Made by a program: the position numbers and the translations under genes. This document shows positions 1-7,206 of a stretch of 64,000 nt of DNA, piece after piece. This stretch comes from Lysobacterales bacterium (GTDB lineage Bacteria > Pseudomonadota > Gammaproteobacteria > Xanthomonadales > Xanthomonadaceae), in contig JAFLDZ010000016.1 of assembly GCA_017302135.1 (NCBI GenBank), positions 1-64,000 on the forward strand, in the 5' to 3' direction. Each line of letters opens with the position of its first letter. Position 1 is the stretch's first letter. Below the pieces are notes generated by a model, which did no database searches, had not been told where the DNA came from, and saw nothing but the letters and a program-made list of their open reading frames with translations.

Positions 1-621
1 CGCGCGGGCATTGCGGCACATCGCCGGGTTGGCATCGATGCCCCAGCCGCGAAAACCGTCGTCCTGCAGCGCCATCGCGCGCAGCAGCGCGCCCGGGCCG
101 CAGCCCAGATCGAGCACGGCGCGCACGCCGAGCTGATGCAGCAATCCGGCAGGCACCGCTTCCGGGCCTGCAGGCGCCTGCAGGAACGCACGCGCATGAC
201 GCGCGCGATCGACCGCCGCACCGGCGCGCGCAGGACGACGCAGGATCGCCGGCAAGGCGACCGCATTGCCGGCGAACGCACCGGCATACAGATCGAGCAC
301 GAAGCGCGCAGCGGGCGCATAGGCCGCCGTGGTGCGGAAGCGTTGTCCGCGCTTGTCGATCAGATCGGTGCGCGCGGCGGCGAATTCGAGCGTCGCGCCG
401 AGCATCGCCGCATCGAGGCCGAACTCCTCGGCGAGCGCATCGACGCTGTGCGGACGCGCGAGCGCGGCGAGTACACCGAGATCGTGCAGCGTCGACAGCG
501 CATGAGCCAACTGCAGACCTTCGGCGAGATCCAGCGCCGACCAGCGCGGCGCAGCATCGACCCCGGCATCGGTTGGCGCAGCAAGGCCCGCTTTCGCGCG
601 CTTGCGCGTCCCTGCTTCCAT
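1..621 (-). CDS. SAM-dependent methyltransferase, 3' end outside window (RiPP tailoring)
   Basis: About 207 residues are visible from an ATG two bases after the stop of the radical SAM gene; the C-terminus lies beyond the window edge. The N-terminal half is a helical, winged-helix-like region typical of O-/C-methyltransferases that dimerise. The SAM-binding motif I (LDLGCGPGALLRAMA) lies near residues 170-185 and is followed by GIDANPAMCRNAR, the usual acidic end of strand 2. It is the last visible gene of the P450-precursor-MNIO-RRE-B12 radical SAM operon. By analogy with the aminopyruvatide pathway it would methylate the peptide after the MNIO step, for instance at the beta-carbon of a C-terminal keto acid. 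The family call is firm; the substrate is inferred from context. Confidence 0.85.
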   Translation of the reverse strand, partial: MEAGTRKRAKAGLAAPTDAGVDAAPRWSALDLAEGLQLAHALSTLHDLGVLAALARPHSVDALAEEFGLDAAMLGATLEFAAARTDLIDKRGQRFRTTAAYAPAARFVLDLYAGAFAGNAVALPAILRRPARAGAAVDRARHARAFLQAPAGPEAVPAGLLHQLGVRAVLDLGCGPGALLRAMALQDDGFRGWGIDANPAMCRNARA

Positions 622-623
622 GC

Positions 624-2651
624 TCAATGCCGTCGCTCCCGGACATCCATCGTGCCCGCATACGCATCTCGCGGCGGCACCAGAATGCCGGCGCTCACCA
701 GATCGCGGAAAAATGTCATCTCCACCGCCGCACCGCCGGTGTTGGCGCGGATCATCTCGGCGACGTGATCGCAGCGCTGCGGCTGCGCGAACACGCCGAG
801 GATCGCCTCGACGCCCTCGTCGATCCGGAAGGCCTTCGGCTGGCGCTCGTCCAGTTGCAGCAGGTAGATCACGCGATCGTCATCGCTGTCGTCGAGCAGG
901 CTGTCGTTGAGCAAGCCGTCGTCGAGCAGACCGTCGACCGAAGCACTGTCGCGGATCCGCGCCAGCCAGCGGTCGCAGTCGTGCAGATCCGACAGGATCC
1001 GCACGCGGTCGCTCAGCACATAGGCGCGCGGCGCTTCGAAGGCTTCGCGCGCGGCGGGACCGGTGCCGTTCAAGGGACGCGCATCGTGCAATTCCAGGCC
1101 GAAGCGGAACAGCGACACAAGGTGATGTCGCGCCCCGAAATGATCGGCGACGAACGCGATCAGCAGCGCGGCATCCGGCGCCTGCACGCGTTCGCCACTA
1201 TCGCCATTCTCGCCGCGCGCGACGAATGCCGAGAACGCAGCGACGAACGCGCTGAGCTTGCCCCCGAAGCGACGCAGCGCGTAACCGATGACGATCGGGC
1301 CGACCCGACGCAGCAACTCGACGGTCTGCACGGCGAACACATGCGCCTCGCGCGGCAGTTCCGCCGGGTAGTGGAAATAGGTCTGGAAGATATCCGGCGT
1401 CCCCACCACCAGATCGCGATCGCGGTCGCCGAGCAGATAGCTGTTGTAGGGACTGGAGTAGCCGTCGTAGCGGACCCCGGCGCCGTGTTCGGTGTACATC
1501 GGCGTACCGGGCTCGGGCTGCAGGATGTGCAGTTGGGTCAGGCAATTCGAACTGAAGCAGCGACCGATCATATCCAGCGTATCGTCCTGGTCCTGGCGGT
1601 TTTCCTGCGGATACCCGGTGATGAAGGACGCGGTGGTTTCGATCCCGACCGCTTCGCACACCGCGAGCATCGGCTCGACCAGATCGACATCGAGCCGCTT
1701 CATGGTGATCTGCTGCATCCGCTTGGAGCCGGTCTCGATGCCGAAATACAGACCGACGCAGCCGGCCTCGGCCATTTTCTCGACCATCATCGGATTGACG
1801 CAGTCCACGCGCGCCGACACCCGCCAGCGGAAACCACGACCCTGCACCGCTTCGCAGAACTCCAGCACCTTGCGCTTGTTGACCGTGAACATGTCGTGGT
1901 CGAGTTTGAATTCCGAATAGCCGTACAGCTCGCGCAGACGCTCCAGCTCCAGCACCAGCCGTTCGGCCGATTTGAGCCGGAAACTGCGCTGGAAAAAACC
2001 GGCCGTGGAGCAGAACGTGCACATGAACGGACAGCCGCGCCCGGCTTCGATCCGCAGCAGATCGAGGCCGAGTTCGGCGATCGGGTAATGGTCGTAGCGC
2101 AGCAGCGGCAGGCGGTCGAGATCTTCGACCTTCGGCTTGCCGGGCGTCATCTGGAACCGGCCCCGGGTATCGCGCCAGCTGAGGCCCGGCACCGAAACGA
2201 AATGGCGATCCGGCAGCGCGCGCAGCACGCCGGTGAAGATCTCGTCGGCCTCGTGGCGCACGATCAGATCGAACTGCGGGAAGCGCTCGAGAATGGGACG
2301 ATCGAGCATGGTCGCGTGCGGGCCGCCGAGCAGGATCGGCAGGTCGGGCTCTTCGCGGCGCAACAGTGCGGCCACGTTGATCGCGAACAGGAAACTGCAG
2401 CCCAAGGTGGTGAAGCCCACCGCTTCCGGTCGTTGCGCAAGGATTGTTTTCGCCGCGCGCGCGTACAGCGTCTCGTCGTAGCGCAATTCGCCGCTGCGCA
2501 GCAGACGCTTCGGGTCGTAGATCCGCACCGCATGGCCGTCGGTTTCCGCCGCCGCCGCCAGCGCGAGCAGGCCAAGATGCGGATGCACATCGAGCATGGC
2601 CAGATCGCCTTCCTCGGGCATCACCAGATTGTCGACCAGGGTCAGGCGCAC
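624..2651 (-). CDS. B12-binding radical SAM enzyme with C-terminal RRE-like domain
   Basis: This 675-residue protein starts at GTG directly abutting the stop of the preceding gene. Residues 1-150 form a cobalamin-binding Rossmann domain (LLGGPHAT near 108-114). The radical SAM cluster motif CPFMCTFC has Cys207, Cys211 and Cys214. The catalytic barrel runs to about residue 430. Residues about 590-661 look like a PqqD-type winged helix (RiPP recognition element), which would bind the precursor leader. Before it lies an acidic repeat-rich linker (about 572-589, LLDD/LLND/LLDD). Class B radical SAM enzymes methylate unactivated carbons; in the related apy pathway this enzyme makes beta-methyltyrosine. 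Here Tyr80 or Trp78 of the precursor is the likely target, which is inference. Confidence 0.9.
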   Translation of the reverse strand: MRLTLVDNLVMPEEGDLAMLDVHPHLGLLALAAAAETDGHAVRIYDPKRLLRSGELRYDETLYARAAKTILAQRPEAVGFTTLGCSFLFAINVAALLRREEPDLPILLGGPHATMLDRPILERFPQFDLIVRHEADEIFTGVLRALPDRHFVSVPGLSWRDTRGRFQMTPGKPKVEDLDRLPLLRYDHYPIAELGLDLLRIEAGRGCPFMCTFCSTAGFFQRSFRLKSAERLVLELERLRELYGYSEFKLDHDMFTVNKRKVLEFCEAVQGRGFRWRVSARVDCVNPMMVEKMAEAGCVGLYFGIETGSKRMQQITMKRLDVDLVEPMLAVCEAVGIETTASFITGYPQENRQDQDDTLDMIGRCFSSNCLTQLHILQPEPGTPMYTEHGAGVRYDGYSSPYNSYLLGDRDRDLVVGTPDIFQTYFHYPAELPREAHVFAVQTVELLRRVGPIVIGYALRRFGGKLSAFVAAFSAFVARGENGDSGERVQAPDAALLIAFVADHFGARHHLVSLFRFGLELHDARPLNGTGPAAREAFEAPRAYVLSDRVRILSDLHDCDRWLARIRDSASVDGLLDDGLLNDSLLDDSDDDRVIYLLQLDERQPKAFRIDEGVEAILGVFAQPQRCDHVAEMIRANTGGAAVEMTFFRDLVSAGILVPPRDAYAGTMDVRERRH

Positions 2652-3461
2652 TCAGCGCGTCTCCGTCGGGCCCGGCAGTTCGACGATGCCGAGCGTCGCG
2701 AACGTCTGCAGCGCTTCGCGCACCGCAGCGGTCATGCCCTGCCCACCACCGAGCCGCCGCGCCAAGACTGCGGTGGAACGACGGCCATCGAGCAGCGACA
2801 GCAGGTAGTAACCGAATGCGTCGAGCACGACCACCGCAGCATCATCGCCATCGGGCGCGCGCCAGAAGCATCGATACTGCGGCTGCAGCGGCACTTGGCC
2901 CAGATCCGGAACGCTGGCGAACAGCGCCTCGGCGAGCGCGCGCGGATCGGACTGCAGTTCCTGCAGCAGGATGTCGCCGCGCACGCGGGGCGCAGCCGCG
3001 ACATCGATCGGCTCGAGATCGCTCGCGCCGGATTCGTACCACACGCCCAAGCGTGCGACCGCGTCTTCGTAGCGGATCGCATCCCAGAGCAGCACATGCG
3101 TGTGGTCGCCGAGGTCCAGCCAACCGCCGAGGAATTCGATCAGATCGCGGGCGCGCGCTGGCATCGCACCGGCGTAACCCAGACCCTGCCGCGAGCGGAA
3201 TGCGGCGTAAGCGGCGAAGATATCGATCTCGATCGCAGCGACGCTCATCAGCCGGAACGTCAGCGGCATCATCGGCCGCAGCGGATTGTGGCGCACCTTG
3301 ACGCTCAGGCCGGCGAATTTTCCGAGCGCGGCGAGATCCAGCGTCTCCGGTTCGATCCCCAGTTCGCGCAGCGTCTCAGGCTGCTGCCGCCATTGTTCGA
3401 GCAGACGCGGATGCTCCACGCCGGACGCAAGCACCGCATGCACACGGGCCAGGTCGCTCAT
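2652..3461 (-). CDS. MNIO partner protein with C-terminal RRE (ApyI/TglI-like)
   Basis: This 269-residue protein's start overlaps the MNIO stop as ATGA, so the two are translationally coupled. The N-terminal about 180 residues are an unnamed helical domain of the type paired with MNIOs (MbnC/TglI-like). Residues about 190-263 form a PqqD-like fold, with VVVLDAFGYYLLSLLDG followed by a helix pair and TLGIVEL. MNIO enzymes normally need such a partner to capture the leader peptide, and this one is placed exactly where a partner is expected. Sequence similarity to named partners is from general fold and context, not an alignment. No metal-binding motif is evident, so I infer a recognition rather than catalytic role. 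Confidence 0.8.
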   Translation of the reverse strand: MSDLARVHAVLASGVEHPRLLEQWRQQPETLRELGIEPETLDLAALGKFAGLSVKVRHNPLRPMMPLTFRLMSVAAIEIDIFAAYAAFRSRQGLGYAGAMPARARDLIEFLGGWLDLGDHTHVLLWDAIRYEDAVARLGVWYESGASDLEPIDVAAAPRVRGDILLQELQSDPRALAEALFASVPDLGQVPLQPQYRCFWRAPDGDDAAVVVLDAFGYYLLSLLDGRRSTAVLARRLGGGQGMTAAVREALQTFATLGIVELPGPTETR

Positions 3462-4342
3462 GCTGCGTCCAGCAGCTCACGCACGCGCTGCATGTGCTGA
3501 TGCAGGATCGGCTGCGGGAACGCCGCCGACCAGTTGTACTCGACGGTCAGCGCCTGCGGCCTGACTTCGCGCAGCACGCGCTGCAGCATCTCGAACACCA
3601 GCGGCGGCGCCGGTGCGGCGTGATCGTCCCAGGCGATGCCCGACTGTACGCTGAGCCCGGAGACATGGATCTCGACCACGCGATGCAGCGGAATCCTGCG
3701 CAATTCGCGCAGCGGATCGGCGCCGGTGTTGATGCAGGTGATCAGGAAATGGCTGAGGTCGAGCAGCAGGCCGGCATCGCAGCGGTCGATGACTGCGGCG
3801 ATGAATTCGGACATCGGCATGGTGCTGCCGGGAATCTCGAAATACTGCGGCGAGTTCTCCAGCAGCAGCGGCGTTGCGCCCAGGTGCGCGCGCGCGACGG
3901 CGAGGTTGGCGACGACCCGATCGACCGAGGCTTCGCTCAGCTGCGGGCAGACGGTGTAGGTGAGCTGGGTCGGATCGCTCGGATCGTGAGGACCCGGGTC
4001 GTTATGGTGCATGTCGCTGCGGTCGTCTTCGAGCGATTCGGCGGACACGAACGCCAGATGTTCGCCGATCCACGGCGTACGCATGCGTTCGGCGATGTCG
4101 GCGATGGCTTCCAGCGTGATCCGCGTCGGCGGCACGGTGCCGGCGACCGACACGCTGGCGCAGTGCAGGATCATCGGAATGCGTTCCTGCAGCGCCGCGA
4201 CCTCGGGTGTATGCCGCAACTGCTCGAACGGCACTTCGATGTAATCGAGATGTTCGGGATGACTGTCGAGATAGGCGAGCGCGCTCGGGCCATAGGCCAG
4301 GCCCAACTGGGTTCTTCCGGAATCCGCCTCGAAGAATCTCAC
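3458..4342 (-). CDS. MNIO (DUF692) multinuclear non-heme iron oxidase
   Basis: I choose the GTG at 4342 because AGGGG lies about 8 bases upstream and it yields 294 residues, the usual family length; the longer open frame up to 4465 adds a sequence without family features. All expected metal-ligand motifs are present: His60 (ILHCASVS), Glu94-His95 (GEHLAF), Glu162-Asn163 (LLLENS), Asp195 and His198 (LLLDLSHF), His226 (EIHVSG), Asp240-His241 (DDHAAP) and Glu268 (VEYNW). MNIOs use two or three iron ions and O2 to rearrange peptide residues, classically Cys. The precursor's only Cys lies in its middle but it ends in Asp, so conversion of C-terminal Asp to aminopyruvate, as in apy, is the likeliest role (inference). 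Confidence 0.92.
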   Translation of the reverse strand: MRFFEADSGRTQLGLAYGPSALAYLDSHPEHLDYIEVPFEQLRHTPEVAALQERIPMILHCASVSVAGTVPPTRITLEAIADIAERMRTPWIGEHLAFVSAESLEDDRSDMHHNDPGPHDPSDPTQLTYTVCPQLSEASVDRVVANLAVARAHLGATPLLLENSPQYFEIPGSTMPMSEFIAAVIDRCDAGLLLDLSHFLITCINTGADPLRELRRIPLHRVVEIHVSGLSVQSGIAWDDHAAPAPPLVFEMLQRVLREVRPQALTVEYNWSAAFPQPILHQHMQRVRELLDAA

Positions 4343-4471
4343 GCTGCGCGCCCCTGGTCGGTAACGACGATTCGGCTGATGATGAAGACTGTTGCAAAGA
4401 CATGCCGCGAACACGAATGGCCCGCGAGGCGCGAACGCAGTCGCGAACGCCATCGCGTCGTGCAAAGCGGA

Positions 4472-4500
4472 TCGGTTCCGGCTGTACAGGCCGGAACCGA
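4472..4500 (-). terminator. Hairpin between precursor and MNIO genes (attenuator candidate)
   Basis: Perfect 11-bp arms (TCGGTTCCGGC and its complement) enclose a 7-base loop, starting 8 bases after the precursor stop. No T-run follows on the minus strand, so a full rho-independent terminator is unlikely. Partial termination or protection of the precursor mRNA end would let precursor exceed enzymes, a common RiPP arrangement. The structure is seen; the role is inferred. Confidence 0.6.
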
Positions 4501-4507
4501 CGAGGCA

Positions 4508-4753
4508 TCAGTCGTACAGCCAGCCGCTGCCGAGCTTGCCGCCGGCCAGATCGACTTTGCTGAGGGTCACATTGAGCGTGCCCTTCTCGATGCAGCGCTG
4601 GATCGCGGCGATTTTCTTCTTGTCCAGCGGCATCGACAGATGCAACTTGGGAATCGCACCTGCCAGCGTGATGCTGGCGGGGCCCGCCTTCGCGGCTTTC
4701 TTGGTTGCTTTCTTGGCCGCCTTTTTGGCGGCTGGTTTCTTGGTTGTTGCCAT
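4508..4753 (-). CDS. RiPP precursor peptide, WLYD C-terminus
   Basis: This encodes 81 residues with a strong ribosome site (GGAGGAGCAGGGAA before ATG). Residues 1-23 are a histone-H1-like Lys/Ala repeat (KKPAAKKAAKKATKKAAK). Residues about 24-73 form the likely leader, including LDKKKIAAIQRCIEKGTLNV and SKVDLAGGKL. The protein ends GSGWLYD. It lies between a P450 gene and an MNIO gene with two RRE proteins downstream, which makes it the obvious substrate. Expected core features are a Trp78-X-Tyr80 pair spaced i,i+2 for P450 cross-linking and a C-terminal Asp81 for the MNIO. The single Cys falls inside the leader. Function is inferred from context and from recollection of the Burkholderia apy precursor; an ordinary annotation would call this a hypothetical or histone-like protein. 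Confidence 0.88.
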   Translation of the reverse strand: MATTKKPAAKKAAKKATKKAAKAGPASITLAGAIPKLHLSMPLDKKKIAAIQRCIEKGTLNVTLSKVDLAGGKLGSGWLYD

Positions 4754-4823
4754 TTCCCTGCTCCTCCGTCCTGCGAGTGATGGACGCCTTGCGACGTCCG
4801 ACGAAACATTCCGAAGCGCGGCA

Positions 4824-4907
4824 TTTTGGAAACGTCACTGTTTGGAAACGTTGCTTTGAACACCCGTTCTTCGAAAATCCGTTGTTCGAATATCCTTCCG
4901 AAAATCC
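4824..4907. promoter_or_regulatory. Repeat-rich leader region upstream of the precursor gene
   Basis: In the 203-bp gap between the P450 stop and the precursor start, TTTGGAAACGT occurs at 4825-4835 and again at 4841-4851. It is followed by three near-tandem units, GTTCTTCGAAAATCC (4866-4880), GTTGTTCGAATATCC (4881-4895) and TTCCGAAAATCC (4896-4907). The stretch is AT-rich compared with its surroundings and lies 70-155 bases before the precursor ATG, so it may hold the promoter and operators. No factor is recognised. Confidence 0.45.
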
Positions 4908-4956
4908 AGCATGAAAACTGCGATTGCGCGAACATGTCACAGCTTTCTCGGCGTTG

Positions 4957-6453
4957 TCAACACCCGTCATCCGACAGCTCGACGATCGCGGCGACGCCGC
5001 CGGACAGACGACCGTCTTCGCGAACCTCACGGCAAGACGCGTCGGAGGCATCGCGAAAGCGCATCTGCGGATCGTCCGCAGGCATCAGCATGATGTGCAC
5101 GCGCCAATCCACCGGTGTATCGCCATCGAGTACCCAATCGCCCTGCCGGATCAACGCCGTCATCGTCTGCTGCAGCAAACGCATCGCAAGTCCGCGTCCG
5201 ACGCAGCCGTGTCCGCCCGCACCGAACGGAAAATAGGCGTACGTCGACGGGCGCAGCTGCGACCACCGCGACGGCAGGAACCGCTGCGGCTGCGGAAACA
5301 GCGCCGGCTCGCGGTGCGACAGGAACGGACACAACAGCACTTCGCAATCGGCGGGCACTCGATGCGGGCCCAACTGCACCGGCTCGCGGGTCATGCGCAC
5401 CATCAATGCGTTGGGCGTCAGCACCCGCAGCGATTCGCTGAGCACTGCATCGAGTAACGACGAAGTCGCGCCGCTGCGGACATCGGCCTCGCGCAAACGC
5501 CCACGCAGACCGGGCAATTGGCTGAGCGCGAGCAGCGTCCACGCCAGCGCCACGGATACAGGTTCGTTGCAGGACATGAACAGGACATTGGCGTGCGCCA
5601 CGAAGCGGTCTTCGTCGATGACATCCTCCGGCGCCGTCGCCAGTGCCGCCAACACACCGAATCGTCCAGCATCCGCAGGCGCAGCCCGCGCAGCGCGGCG
5701 GTAATCGCGCAGCCCCGCGTCGACGTCGCCGCCGACCCGGATCAGGGTCTCGCGAGTCGCGGCATCCATCGCGTGCCAGGGCGCCGCAGCTTCGCGCCGT
5801 AGCTGGAAATAGGCCATCAACAGCGCCGGCGACAGCATGCAGGTCGCGCAGTCGCCGAACATCAGACGCGACGATGCCTGCAGGACCAGATCGCGCATCT
5901 CTGCCAGCAAGGCGCCGCTGCGCCGGGTACGCATGCGCGCGCAGGCATCGGCGACTGCGGAATGCGCAGCATCGCGCACGGCCATCGCGTCGGCGGACGA
6001 CAGCACGCGCGCCAGCGTCTGCTTCTGGCGTTCGTGCTCGCTGCCGCGCATCCCGTGCACGCTTGCGTTGAGATTCTGCAGCGTCGGCGGCAGGCCGAGG
6101 CGCACGGCGGCCGATACCGGCAATACGAAGCGCTCGATATCGGTGAGCACCGCGCGCTGATGGGCTTCGCCGAAGACCGCGATCACGCCACGACAGTCCG
6201 GCGACCGCGACAGCAGCGGGCCGTCGACCGGAAGTGCGTAGAGATCGCCCAGCGAACGGCGCCATCGGTCGAGGTAGCGCATCGGCTCATCGCCGATGGC
6301 ATCGATATCGGCCGCGAACGGGAGATCGGGCAGACCGTCGTGCGCACTGACGCTCATGCCGGGCGCCGTCGGAAAAGTGGCCATGCGCAAGCGCGCAAAG
6401 CGTGGCGGTGTCGTTCCATCTGCACGGGAGTCCTTTGCCGTCTCTGCCGGCAC
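4957..6453 (-). CDS. Cytochrome P450 (RiPP aromatic cross-linking candidate)
   Basis: This is a 498-residue P450 from a GTG; in-frame ATGs at 6384 and 6357 are also possible and no start has a good ribosome site. The heme loop FGAGGHGCVG carries Cys417 and the K-helix ExxR is ESLR at 340-343. The I-helix reads SCNEPV at 294-299, keeping the acid (Glu297) but having Pro298 where most monooxygenases have Thr. Loss of that Thr is seen in several P450s that couple aromatic rings rather than insert oxygen. As the gene directly upstream of the precursor, it most likely forms the Trp-Tyr (biaryl or C-N) link in the WLY segment. There is no signal peptide or membrane anchor. Confidence 0.9.
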   Translation of the reverse strand: MPAETAKDSRADGTTPPRFARLRMATFPTAPGMSVSAHDGLPDLPFAADIDAIGDEPMRYLDRWRRSLGDLYALPVDGPLLSRSPDCRGVIAVFGEAHQRAVLTDIERFVLPVSAAVRLGLPPTLQNLNASVHGMRGSEHERQKQTLARVLSSADAMAVRDAAHSAVADACARMRTRRSGALLAEMRDLVLQASSRLMFGDCATCMLSPALLMAYFQLRREAAAPWHAMDAATRETLIRVGGDVDAGLRDYRRAARAAPADAGRFGVLAALATAPEDVIDEDRFVAHANVLFMSCNEPVSVALAWTLLALSQLPGLRGRLREADVRSGATSSLLDAVLSESLRVLTPNALMVRMTREPVQLGPHRVPADCEVLLCPFLSHREPALFPQPQRFLPSRWSQLRPSTYAYFPFGAGGHGCVGRGLAMRLLQQTMTALIRQGDWVLDGDTPVDWRVHIMLMPADDPQMRFRDASDASCREVREDGRLSGGVAAIVELSDDGC

Positions 6454-6657
6454 CTTGGCTGGGTCCGATCATAGGCCAGCGGCGGTACTGCGGACGCCTG
6501 CCGTGAGGCGGATCGTCCCTGTCCCACGCGCCTCGCCGCAGATCGCTGCGTTCCGGGCTGATCCTCCCGCGGCGCGCAATACGCTCAGGTGAGTGGACCC
6601 ACGCACGGATCCGCCGGTGCCCGAAGGCATCGTTCCCTCGCATCCAGGAGATTTCCC

Positions 6658-7116
6658 ATGATCCGAAACATCGTATTTTCCACGCTGCTCGTGCTCGGCG
6701 CGCTGCTGTTCGGCGGCCGGGCCGAAGCCCAGCAGATTCCGGAGGGCCCGTTCCAGAGCGTGCAGGGCCTGGTCCAGGCCTGGCAGCAGTTCGATCCTGC
6801 AGGGGCTGGCTACGTCTACGTCGACGGCAGTCTGGTGTTCCAGCGTTACGGCTTCGGTCCGGCCGCCACGGGCTACTACTTCGTCTGCCCGCAGGACGCA
6901 CTCATCAAGCTGAGCTGCCCGGCGGAAGGGCCGTTCCGGAGCGCGCAGGAAATCATCGACTACTGGCGCCAGGCCGATCCGTGGGGCGCGACGTATCTTT
7001 ATCTCAACGGCCAGCTGATCGAACAGCGGATGGGATTCGGTCCGGCCAATACGCAGTACTACGTCACCTGCAACAACCGCCCGGGCGGCGGCTTCATGAC
7101 CAATTGCAGCCTCTGA
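6658..7116 (+). CDS. Secreted protein with two tandem about 50-residue repeats, unknown function
   Basis: This 152-residue protein starts at an ATG with AGGAG seven bases upstream. Residues 1-23 form a clear signal peptide ending GRAEA|QQ. The mature part is two homologous units: each begins GPF(Q/R)S(V/A)Q, contains a W/Y-rich segment with (V/L)YxxGxLxxQR, and ends GFGPAxTxYY(F/V)xCxN/Q. Each unit has a closing Cys. No known domain is recognised. It is transcribed divergently from the RiPP P450 gene, with about 200 bp between them, and is probably not part of that operon. An internal duplication is certain; function is unknown. Confidence 0.8.
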   Translation: MIRNIVFSTLLVLGALLFGGRAEAQQIPEGPFQSVQGLVQAWQQFDPAGAGYVYVDGSLVFQRYGFGPAATGYYFVCPQDALIKLSCPAEGPFRSAQEIIDYWRQADPWGATYLYLNGQLIEQRMGFGPANTQYYVTCNNRPGGGFMTNCSL

Positions 7117-7134
7117 ACGTTCGACCGAACGCAA

Positions 7135-7161
7135 GACGGCGCCGGATACTCCGGCGCCGTC
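7135..7161. terminator. Hairpin between convergent genes
   Basis: GACGGCGCCGG and its complement flank a 5-base loop, 18 bases after the stop of the upstream plus-strand gene and 45 bases beyond the end of amtB. It is placed to end both convergent transcripts; no long T-run is present. Confidence 0.6.
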
Positions 7162-7206
7162 CATTGTCGCGAAAACACATCCTGCGAATCGCCGCAGCGA
7201 CGAGGC

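Noticed and set aside
573..3500. A 975-codon plus-strand open frame opposite the RiPP enzymes
   Set aside because: It is antisense to three genes with clear motifs and codon bias, has Arg/His/Gln-rich composition typical of shadow frames, and no ribosome site.
4567..4935. A frame across the precursor region reading repeated RIFEQRIFEERVF
   Set aside because: The repeats come from the noncoding tandem DNA units; the frame overlaps the real precursor in another register and lacks a ribosome site.
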